The notes under the pieces are model-generated. The model did not search any database. It saw only the letters and a list, made by a program, of their open reading frames with translations, and was not told the DNA's origin. The translations under genes were made by a program, and so were the position numbers. Shown here in pieces: positions 13,501-25,500 of a DNA stretch of 64,000 bases. Source of the stretch: Gnetum montanum (lineage: Eukaryota; Streptophyta; Gnetopsida; Gnetales; Gnetaceae); the NCBI GenBank assembly GCA_015680685.1, contig MNCI01004849.1:376386-440385 (forward strand). Direction: 5' to 3'. How positions within the stretch are numbered: the stretch's first letter is position 1; the number at the start of each line of letters is the position of its first letter.

Positions 13501-16500
13501 AAATCAAAGCTTTTGTTGCTGCCACTCTAACAGAGGTCACCAATTCAACTCCTCATAGACGCGATGCGTAACTAAAACTAACACGCATGGATATGCTTAA
13601 GCTACAGCTAAGTCCAAGAGATGCAATGAGTGGCATCCAAAAGGCAATAGGAGATTGAAACCAGTGCATGTAGATATTGACTAAAGTACAGATCCTAGGT
13701 AAATACACGTTGGCTACCATGCCTAAACAGTCATCATTTTTGGAAATTGTTGGTTTGTCAGCTGCTTAAAATGGTACCACAGTCAAAGTTTATGGGGTTC
13801 GACTCCCTCCACATGCACAGCTCCACACTACAAGCCAAGTCCAAGAGGTACAATTGAGTGGTGTCTGATATTTTATGAGAGATTGAACACAATGCCTATA
13901 GAGGTGTTGAACAAAATCATAGTTTAAAAATGCAGACTGGAATCACAATCCAAAATCCAAAAGAATTGTTCAGAATCATGGTGGAATCATGATCTAGGGT
14001 AGATTGTGATCAATAGAAAAAAAACACACAATCCAAAATCATGATTCAAACCACAATCTGCAACGTTTCCATCATTGTGAATGGAAAAAGGATCATCACC
14101 CAGAGGCTCAATGCTCATCATGCCAAGTCAAGGTCCTAGAAGGGTCAATGGATGAGTGAGAGGCTAACCTTTTCAAGGAGCTATATACCAAGGCCCAAAC
14201 CCACATTTTATAACTTGAGAAACAAGTATCTTCACATCACTACAAATGATAGCCCCCTCCATTATTGTGTACAACAGAAAAAATAAAAATGCAAATCTAC
14301 AACGCAATGATAATGCATGGTAGAGAAAGTAGGAAATGCAATGGCCAACATCACCATTATTCAATGCATTCGTTGATAGCATCAGTGCTCTTTGATTGCA
14401 AGTATTAAAAATTTTTTATACAAAAAATGACATCCCTTTGTATTAAAGGTTGAAAAAGAAAAACCATTACATTTGATTTTAACTATAATATTCAATGTGA
14501 GATGCTTTTTCATTAATGATACTCGCATTTTGACTTTATCTCACGTGGGAATTGCAACAACATGCTGGCATTATCATACAGTATTGCTGTAACTATACTC
14601 AGTCATATTGTAAAACTTGACACTCTTTTTGTAGTGTTTTCCTTTAAATGCTTGTTTATTAAAAAAAAAATCTCTAAACTAAAATATGTTTATGTAAAAT
14701 AATTTTAATCTTTCTCTTAAAACATTACAAAACATGCAGTTTTACATTACTATGTTGTCATTGTGATCCTAACCTTGTCCCAATAATATAGGATCAACGT
14801 TTTACAGTACTATGTATTTTTTAATATAAGTGACTTTTTTATTTTTTAAACTCTATTCCTAAACCCAGATATGAAAAGAGCAGAGTTAGCGTCAGGCTGC
14901 AGCCAGCTATAAGCCCATGCCAAATCTCCTGGATAAGTTCTTTTTCAAATTTTGTAGATGCTAGAGCATTCCCTATACACAACAGTCACAAGGCCTAGTT
15001 GTTGCAAAAAATAGGCAAGGGCTTGTGAGGGCATCCTCTGGAAACGGTACACAACATTGTCAATGATTTGAAGAAACTACAAATAAACAAAAATCTAGCT
15101 CTTCCTAGAGGCAAATGGTGAAAAAGAACTCATGTAGCCGACCTGATTTTGTTGGGACAAGGCTAGGATGATGATGATGATGATGCGATTCTTCTTCTTC
15201 TTCTTCTTCGTCTTCTTCTTTTTTCTAGAAAAAGGTCGGGTAAAATTAAATTAATGAAAAGCATTTGTACAATCATGACCTTAAACCAAAACTAGGGGAG
15301 GCAACTCCCCAAGGGGTAAGGAACCCTGAGCCTCCCAAACTAGGGGACTTAGCATTCCCAACAAGCAACACTACCAAAAGGAGATGAATGACCCTAGACA
15401 AGAAACCCACCAACCCATGCACTGCATGGCCACAAAGTAGGCACAAAGCACCTGACACTAACACTGAACATTAAAACCAAACAAACAAAGCCCCACCCAA
15501 ACCTAAAACCCCTTAGCCATGGTGGGACAGGTCAACACAACAGCAAGTGGGCAGCACTCTAGAGTGCAATTGATCAAGAATTTCATGTTGTTGCCTGGAC
15601 ACCACAAAATTCACTGCCTCTTGGAATGATAGAAACTCCTCCTCCATCCGTTGTCTCACAGCATCAGGCTTATCTTTGATTTTTTCCAGATGAAACCCCG
15701 CAGCAACAAAGCGATTCTTTATTTTAAAAGTATTTAAATAAAAAATATTTTGTTGATACAAGTGCTTATTTATTTTTAAAATATTTATTTTAAAGTGTTT
15801 CTTAATCATAAAGTTCCACATGATTCATCCTTTACCTAAACATGTGATCCATGATCCAATCCACATTTTCAAACTATGAACAAACTAACGATCCAAATGT
15901 CATTGAACAAAATGAAGACAAGTAGTGGAGTCATATGTATCCATGAGATCCTAACCAGAATTAAAGGTGAATTTTTCCAAAAAGTCTAACATGCAAGCAA
16001 AATGTTGAGCATTCGACAGTATCAAGAGCAAAAAGTAAGCTTAGTTGAGATAAGGATGTTGATATCATTTGTAAAGTCAAAACAAAAGAATAAAATTTGG
16101 CCTGGATATAGAAGAGAGTTTAGGAGTTGTGCCTATAGAATGGAAGACTGGAAAGTCAGCCAAAATTATTTGAACATATGGAACCCAACCTAGAGATGGC
16201 TCCTGTTCAAACTAGTTCCTTGATCAAAATATAAGGAAATCGAAAAAGTTGGGAGATAAAAATAACATTAAAAGAAATAATACAAAGACAGTAAACGACG
16301 AGTGTCTAAATGATCGACGCTGGAGGAAAGAATGGAGAAAGGGAACTCTAAAGATAATCCTACATAGAATAAGGCTATAATCAAAATTATGATGATAACA
16401 AAGACAAGTGCAAGCAGGATGCAAATCTTATAACACCCGTCAGCTATTGGATTCAAACTGAACAAACTCAGCGCTTTCCTTTATTTTAAATGAATGAAAT

Positions 16501-19500
16501 TCAATCTTGGAAGTTCTCATGGAGAAGATCAGGACAATAAAATTGCCATACAATACAAAAAAAAAGGCTTCATTGAATAACAGAAAAATGTGTATATCTA
16601 AGATCTGAAAAGTCTGAAATTTGACTCCAAGAAAATTGTGCCGTTCAAGCTAATTCTGTGAAGCAGTTGCACATAGATATCAGACAACTCAGATGACTTG
16701 TGACAAATGCTACGCACAAAGAGCAATTAAAAAGCCAATGAAGAACCTGAAAATGATGTATCTAAGCATGAATTATTTAAATTAATAAAAATTCTAGCTC
16801 AAGGAGGCAATTCTTATAAACTAGAATAAGTTTTAATCTGGAAAAGATATGGATGCACCAGCAGGCTACAACAATCCAGATTTATAATATGGATCATTTC
16901 TTTTAAACCCTTATTGCACGAAACCATGTTCAGAAGAAGATGCACACTTGTGTAAATTCATTATATGAGCTAACACTGAAGATTCCTCCTTTCAAACCTT
17001 TCGTATTCTTATTTTTGTATTATTTCCAATTAAATTCCACAAGCAAGAGCTAAATTAAAAAAAAAAGTTATAGAAAAAAAATGAGTACTAAACTTTAGAT
17101 CAAATTACTTACTTCATGCAATGCATCCAAAACAAATGGCAACAGAGATTCGTCCGAATCCTACATCGGAAAAAACAAAAAACTATGTGATAGATGTATT
17201 GAAGTTACATCTAAATACATTTGCTATGGAGGAATGCATCCAATTTTACACAATATTGTCAAAATTTATTAAATAAAAGATTAATACTGAATGAAATATC
17301 AATTCCTTGCTACATTCCGTATGGGGAAAACATCTGACTTTGAATTACACCAAGGAATACGTATATTTAAATAAAAACATAATTCTTCCATAAACTCCTT
17401 TGGAAAACATTGAACCTACTTAACTATCAGCTGTAGCCAATATATGTTACATAATACTTGTATATCTCAGCATCACTCATTAGGATTGAACCTATGACTT
17501 CTACGATGTAAGTTACATGCCTTAACCAAGAACTTATACCTGACTGGTGCCGATATTAAAACATCTACAAGCTCACCGACATGCATTCAAAAATAATTTT
17601 GAAACAAGCCACAACTGTTCAATATGAACGATAACACTAAATATTTTAAAACTAAAACCAAATGCATCTTAATGTGAAATAAAAACAGAATGGGCACGTA
17701 GGTTACTATCAGCTATAAGCTACAGTTTAGTGTTTAGGCGTTCTGATGGAAACTCCAATGGATACCTTACAAAAAGAAATATCTCATCTAGTAAGGAAGC
17801 ATCATATTTTGTGGATTCAGAATGTCAAGACAGAATCAGATGGATTAATAACGGATCATATCTACTACTCAATCAGTGTGGTTAAGGACTTAAAAGTCTT
17901 CAAACATTGTCATAAGTACGTGATTTACCTTAGTCCAACATACTGCAATGGTCAATGTGCATATCATGGTTCAAATACAGAGAACTGCTCAGATTGGAAA
18001 ATTGGATAATGACTTCATAAGAACTTTACAACAACAATGATGTTTTACGTCAACTGCAAAAGGCTGAGAACTCTCACAATCCATAAATTCTAAAATCCTC
18101 TATATCAATAAACACTGCCAAAGCAAAAGCGATGCTGTGAATACAGCTTTCAACACTTTCACTGATATCTCATTTAGTTTTTATAGGCATATTTATAAAT
18201 TGAACATCTGCTTTAAAATCAAGGTAGCAAACCTTTGTCATGAAAGGGGAGTGAACATGGAAAACTGTATGATGAAAATCTGTATACGCATTAGAGCGAG
18301 CCCCGGTCCCAAGAAGCTTCTCTCGCTTCTTACTTCCCAAGAAAGCGACATGTTCAATCATATGAGCAATTCCCTGCTCATTTTCCTCCTCGTCAACAGA
18401 CCCAACGTGAATCTCCATATGAGCCTCAAATCTGAGGTAGAATCAATTAACATAATAATTTTATTAACTGGTCTATCCAATTTAAGAAAAGATTAATTGC
18501 ATAAAACCAAGACCATAAAGCCATTTGATTGGTATAAGATTAATGTTTCTATTACATGCAACTCATATCGTCCATTAATTTCAAACAAAAACTGAATGCA
18601 ATATCATCATCTAAATGAATAAAAGATATCAACCAAACAAACAAAGAAGAAAGGCAAACGAACAATACAAATGCAGACTTGAGAAAATATGGCAGAAAAT
18701 AATTAAGTTCAGAAAGCACAGATATAGAATATGGATGCAGATTTGAAAGAATATGGCCAGTAAATAATTTTAAGTTCAGGAAGCACAGCTATAGAAGATG
18801 GATATTTTGCATGGAACAAAACTGGAAACATCCAACAAGAATAAGGATTCTGCAGTTACTAAGTGATGCAAAAGCATCTAGTGAAGCATGAATCATACTT
18901 CTGAAATGCAAATTGAATTGCTAATTGGTTTTTAATTCTAGGGATTCTGAATCAGAGATTGTTCAAAATTGTGACCCAAAATCACCTGGAACCACAATAT
19001 TGAAAGAACATAAAAAAAAATTGTCAGATTTCTAATAACTTGCAAAAATACATGCAACACCTTTGGCAAAACATACCCACCAATAGGAATCATTTAGAAT
19101 TGAAAACTAGAATCACTTGGATTCAACCTAGGATCAGAAGTGCAATTCCATCCCAGATCTGAACCACATTGAGCCAGATCATGATTCTCCTCAATCCTGA
19201 TCTTGGCATTTCATAAGTATGTGCAGAGTAAATTCTTATCCTTTCTAATAAACCAATACAATCACAGAATTTATTCTAGGGTTTTGGGTGAAAATGGATA
19301 CATTGTCAAATAATATTGATTTTGTAGAGGCTTGATTGCATGTAGGTGGGAATCCATGCATGCATATTTGCATATAAATTGGAAAACAACTGAATAGGTC
19401 ACTTCTCCAAGTTCTACACCAATGCATGTGCATGTATTAAGGGCGTTAAGTGCTCCATTGTATAAAGAATACAAATTTTGATTGCTAAAAGCTTTTGGTG

Positions 19501-22500
19501 GCAGATGACCATGTCAAATGCATTAGGAAGGCAGATGAAAGAAAATATCCAGGAAGAAGAACCAAATTTGGAAATGGTTAACAAATTTTCCTTCTTTGAG
19601 GTAAAGATAGCCTTATCTAAAAGGGAAAATGGCAAAGGTGCTAGACCAAAGCATATGATAGAGTGCCCAAAGATCTTATTTGATGGGCCTTGCAAAGGAA
19701 AAATATCCTTGATAAATATATTAAAGAAATTCAAGACATGTACGAGGAAGCTAGTACTAGAATTAGAATAGCTTGTGGAATAACTTCTGATTGCACTTAA
19801 TCCTTACTTGTTTTCTAGTGTCACAGATGAACTAAGGAAATACAAGATGAAATCCCTTCCATCTATGCTGTTTGTAGATGAAATTGTGTTGATAATACAT
19901 CTTGAACAAATATTGCTTCAAAAATAAAAAATGGCAACAGAATCTAAAATTAAAAGGCTTAAAAATTGGTAAAAGTAAGAAAAAATTCACAGAATGTAAT
20001 TTCAGTGAATTTGTAAACAGTGATGAAGTAAAAGTAACGATTCAAGACCAAAACATTCTCCTCTACAAACAGTTCCACTACCTAGGATCAATGCTCCAAT
20101 GAGATTTTGAAATCAATAACAATGTAAAAAATTGGATTGAGATAGGGTGGTCAAAACAGAGACAGTCTAAGCAGTACTTTATGCAATAAAAGGGTTCCAA
20201 TAAACAAAGAAAAATTTTACAAGACCCTAATCAGGCCTACTATTTTATAGAATGCCAAATATTGGGCTATAAAAAACAGCATGAACACCAAAATTAATAT
20301 GGCAGGAATTTGAATGCTTAGATGAATGCTAAATGGTAAAGTGACTATAGCTTCATCTCCATAAAAATCTGCTAATTGCAAATGTGCAACAAATGTTGAT
20401 GTATTATTTCTTGTTTATTTATAAAAATGAAGATGGTAAAGCAACAGGACCTGATAGTATCCCTATAGAGGTATTGAAATCTATAGGATATATAAAGATT
20501 ACTTTCTTAAAAAATCTATTCAACAAGATTCAGGAGGGAAAAATGTTAAATGATTGAAGGAGAAGCACACTATAGAAACCATCTATAAGAACAAGGGAGA
20601 CATCCAAAACTGTGGCAACTATAAAGACATCAAGCTTATGAGCCAGGCCATGAAATTATGGGAATGGGTTAGAGAACAGTGCTTAAGGCAAGAATCAATT
20701 GGTTTTAAAAATCAGTTTGTATTATGCCTAGAAGATTAACTATGAGAGCTATCTCTTTCTACAACAATTAATGGACAAATTTAGGTGTAAGAGAAGGAGC
20801 CTACATATGATTTTCATTGTCTTGGAGAAAGCTTCTGATATTCCTGAGATATTATTTGGTAGACATACAAAAAGAAGGATATTCCTATTGGGTACACAAT
20901 GTTATTCAAGATATGTACGATCAAGCAACAACTCAAGTTTGCACCATTTGTGAAGAGACTTCAAACTTTCTTATAAAGGTTAAGTTACACCAAGGATCAG
21001 TTCTAAGTTCTTATTTGTTTGCCATTGTTGTGGATCCTAAATATCCCTTGGTGTATGCTCTTTGCTAATAATACTGTTTTGGTGAATAAATCTAAGGAAG
21101 TCCTAGTTGCAAAAATGAAAACTTGGAGAGACACCCTAGAATCAAACAGATTGAGAATTAATAAAGTAAAATGGAATAGATGGAGTGCACTTTTAGTGGA
21201 AACGCAAGTAATGAAGATACAAAGATTAGAATCCAAAACCAGGACCTTTTTCAATGTAAGCAATTCAGAAAATTGGGGTCTCTGGTTCAAGTGAATGGTG
21301 AGATTAGCAATGTTGTGGTGAATAGAATTGAAGCAAAATGGAGGAAATGGCTGGAAGCTAGTAGTGTACTTTGTGATAAAACAACCCCTAGTAGTTTAAA
21401 GGGTAAGTTCTCTAAATATACTATCAGATCTATGATCCTTTATGGTGCAAAATTCTAGCCTATCAAAAAGCATCAAGCTCAACACATGCATGTGGCAAGG
21501 ATGCATGTGCTAAGGTAGATGTTGGGTGTGACTAAGAAAAATTGACTCAACTCCTCTCTTGTTAAGGGAAATCTGGAAGTAGCACCCATAGATGAGAAGA
21601 TTAAGAAAAGTCATCTTACATGTTTTGGCCATGCTCTAAGAATACTAGAGAATGTTCCTGTTAGAAGAGGTCACTTTATTAAAGTTGAGGAACAGGTCAC
21701 TTTATTAAAGTTGAGGGGAGCCAAAAATAGGGATAGACCAAAACATACTTGGTTTGCTTGCATAAAGAAAGACATCCAAGACTTGGGTATAAATGCTTAT
21801 TTGGCTCTTAATAGAAGCGATTGTAGTAAAAGAACTCCTATAGCCAACCCAATATGGTTGGGATAAGGCTAGGATCAAGATGATAAGGAGGAGCTAAACT
21901 TTTAAAAATAACCAAAAGCATACCAACATTTCTAATTACTTAGATTATAACATGGGCATAAAGTGTTGGTAACGACTTTCAGGTACATGTTTTAAGAAAA
22001 TACCTGTTAGGAGGAACTTTGTTGGGAAGAATAATGTAGCGCAATCCATTTCTGAGTTGTCCCCGATACAGTTTGGGATGAGAAGGAAGCTCTGATGACA
22101 AGAAACCTTCCAAATCAATGCCCCTACTGTCATGTTCCCATAAATCTGCACCTTGTTTTTCTATCTCTGGCCACGTTGCAGTAACAGCATGAACTTCATC
22201 TGGACCAACTGCTGCTAAAGGAACAACATTTGACTGCATGTGAATACACAGAAATTTCATCAAAAATGTAAACAAGTCTAACAAAGTGTATCTTAGTTAT
22301 CAAGTTAAACTTAAAGAAAATAACAATTACTAGACAAAGTAGAAAATGTTTGCAAATTTTTACGCTGTTAACATCGAACATCAACAAACCAAAACAAGTG
22401 TTAACTGACAAATATTCGAGAAACTAACATATAAGATTAAAAAAATCTGAGATTTCAATTAATCGCAGATCAAACACCAAACCAATTTGAAATCAGATCA

Positions 22501-25500
22501 ATTCCATTTTTTTTTCTTCACATTCTCTCAGCTGTTAGGCAGAGGTTAAAGCACAATAAATGGGATAGTACTTCCTACTATGCCTTAAAAATGAAGAAAT
22601 GAATTCAATAAACAATAATGGCAATAATCATAAAAAATTTGGAAGTAAAACTCTTAAATATTAGATATTTTTTGTAAAGTTTACTTGATGTCTAATGATA
22701 CAAATTTTATCATCTGATTTTCTCAGTATGATCAATCAGGAAAGTTCCCAATTTTGAAATACTATAGCATCACCTCACTGGTAACAGACTTTTAAGGTAA
22801 GAGGTCTAATAAAGTAACGTCTTACAGACATCAAAACATTATCAAAAATACTAAGGTAAAAATTTCCATAAAACATGCTGTGTACTTTTTCTTTTTCTTT
22901 TTTTTTTAAGTAACAAACATTAAAATTTAGGATATACCCAACTTATATACATTTTAAGTTTAATAAAGGCGAGTCATTATGTTTGAATGTGGAAACATGT
23001 GCACATCCTAAAAGGACAAGTGTGCATATAAACCTGACTAAATAAATGCAAAGATGATGGTGGTTGAGATCACATTCTGAAATGTCAAAGTGATTTGTTA
23101 GGACTCAGAGATATCAATGTTAGAACGCTATGGTATGATAAAGTTTTTTTGATAAAAATTAAATGCAAGAATTATCATAAACCCATCTCAAGGCCATGAA
23201 TGCTGAAAGCTGGGTAGTTGAAAATCCCATGTTTCTTCTGTAAAATATCACCATGGTAACAAGCTTCAAAACAACAGACTCATGAAGGTTCGAAAGTAAA
23301 TGCTGATTGATTATACCAAGAGAATCATAGGCAGCAAAACTGGAAAGCTTGTAGAGGTCACATCATATATATTTTATACCAACATAAATATGTACAATCT
23401 TCCTATGACTCGAACTTGTCGATGTTTAAGGTTAATAAAGGAATGGCTTAGATCATACAAGAGTACAAGTATTGCTCAAAAATAAAAATAATGTTGCCTA
23501 ACAATGACATGGAAGGTAACAGTACAAAGCAGGAGAGATGCCTCCCTTTGACTCTGAATGACCTGTCATCAACCACCATCTAACCCATCAGCCAGTATCC
23601 ATTAACTGAGAACATGTAAGACCGTCATGCATGTATAAAAAACCAATTTAATTGAAAACAGAGGATTTTGCCCTCTGCAGCTACCAAAGAGGCATGTATC
23701 TCTACAATGTCAGCATAAGCTTATGCATTGTTACCAAAATTAGTTTGATTTTTCAAGGTTTGAACCCAAGTGTGGAAATTCTCCATTTAACACTGCATCA
23801 TGCTCCATGGCAATGATATGGAGAAAACATAAACAAAAAATAAAAAGCAAACAAGCAAAATAACCAGATATGAACAATGTGATGCATGTAAAAGGTCATT
23901 CCAGAACTCGGATAAAATGAATAAACTCCCTTAGAATGTTGATTCCTCATTTAAAAAAATACTGAGGTCATATTTAGGATGTTAGGTACAAGATACTCTA
24001 GTCCAAATGGATGGTGAAATTAACAATGATGTGACAAACAAAATTGAAGCAGAATGAATGACATAGTGAAAAGCTAGTGGTGTACTTTGTGATAAAAAAC
24101 CCCTGCAAGGTTAAAAAGAAAGCTCCACAAAACAACTATCAGACTTGTAATCCTTTATGGTGTGGAATGCTGGCCTATCAAAAAGCATCAATTTAAACAT
24201 GTGCTTGTGGCAGGGATGCAAATACTAAGGTGGATGTTGAGTGTCACTAGGAAAGATTAAATCAACTCTTTTATTAGGTAAAGTTTAGATAGCACACACA
24301 GATGAGAGGGTTATGAAAAGTCATCTTGCATGGTTTGTTCATGTGTTGAGAAGACCAAAGAGTGCACCTGTTAGAAGAGATCACTTTATTAAAGTTAAGG
24401 GAAAATAACAAAGTGGCATGCCAAAACATGCATAGTTTGCAAGAATAAAGAAAGATATTAAAATTTGGGTATATATTAAGTTGATTCTTAATATTACAGA
24501 ATGGTGGAAAAGAATTCATATAGTTCACCCCATCTAGTTGGGATAAGGCTAGGATGATGATGATTATCTAGGATGATGATGCATCATCATCATCATCCCA
24601 CCTTTGTCCCAACAAAATGGGGTCTGCTCAAAGAAAAGTAGTTAAGGACAAAGGAAAATGAGCATATCTGACATTGTGAAATAACTGAAGTCCAGTCACT
24701 GAAAAACATGCTATAAGTGCAATTATTCAGCTCTGGAGCATATGCTTTGAATGCAAATTATCAGATCCCACAATGAAAGAATCTGCTGAAATATACAATG
24801 TATGTTACTTTATTAATACAATAATTAAAAGGTTTTATTATATGTAAGCATGATTTCTGAAAAACATAATCCATTGCCACTCGTGAGAAATTTATAGTTG
24901 AATGAGTGAAATATAAGGATATTGATAGCAAAACTTTTGCCATAGAACAATAATGTAAAGATGCCCCTCGACATGTAAGCAAAGGCCAGAAAAGCATTTG
25001 CAAACAAAAACAAATAAGATATTCAACAATTTAGAATTAAGTAACTATTACCCTAGTTTAAAATTAACTCCATCCAAATTAATTGGTATGCAAAGAAACA
25101 GAGTTACAAATATGTTCAGCAGAAGCAGAACAATAATACAAATCAAGTAATTTGAAAGACATAGATGATGTAAGCTCTGTGTGCAAATGACGAATGCCAT
25201 GTGTGCATGTGCTAACCTGCAACACAAATGTGATGCAGAACTATGGAGTATGGACTGAGATGCAAACTATTTTCCACCCTGTTTTTCAGCACATTTGTAT
25301 ATCCTGTTCATCATAAAGGAGCCACTGGCTCCCTTGTTACACACTATTACAAACATGACAAAGGTACCAGGGAAGATAACTATTAGAAGTGTAATATTGT
25401 AGAATATAAGTTGTTAATTAAGCGCCACCTTTTGGCTCCATATGCTTCCATGTCATCCTCTTACTCCGATGATCCATATTGCATCATTAAGGCAGCATCA

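Larger units (their letters stand above)
6737..17112 (-). other. SPP intron 5, 10.4 kb
   Basis: This intron separates the micro-exon 5 from exon 6. It holds a 76 bp tandem duplication (7,021-7,172), three members of the coiled-coil ORF retroposon family (8,585-10,466; 10,925-11,575; 15,219-15,700), two SINE copies (12,597-12,750; 14,086-14,245), RTE LINE 3' ends (12,751-12,793; 15,040-15,190) and a GATC-rich repeat. The stretches 7,200-8,580, 11,580-12,590, 12,800-13,920, 14,250-15,030 and 15,870-17,112 show no recognisable feature. Confidence 0.85.
18432..22003 (-). other. SPP intron 3
   Basis: A 3.6 kb intron that holds a 64 bp tandem duplication (18,671-18,801), a GATC-rich repeat (18,945-19,195) and two RTE LINE fragments in antisense to SPP (19,596-20,345 and 20,420-21,883). 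Confidence 0.9.

Noticed and set aside
15160-15225. GATGAT and CTTCTT microsatellites as a regulatory element
   Set aside because: The first is an RTE 3' tail and the second adjoins a retroposon poly(A) end; both are insertion by-products.
17746-18009. 87-codon plus-strand ORF in SPP intron 4
   Set aside because: No family resemblance and no repeat copy; consistent with chance in AT-rich DNA.
19478-19771. 97-codon ORF as a separate gene
   Set aside because: Its 3' part is an out-of-frame reading of RTE reverse-transcriptase sequence.
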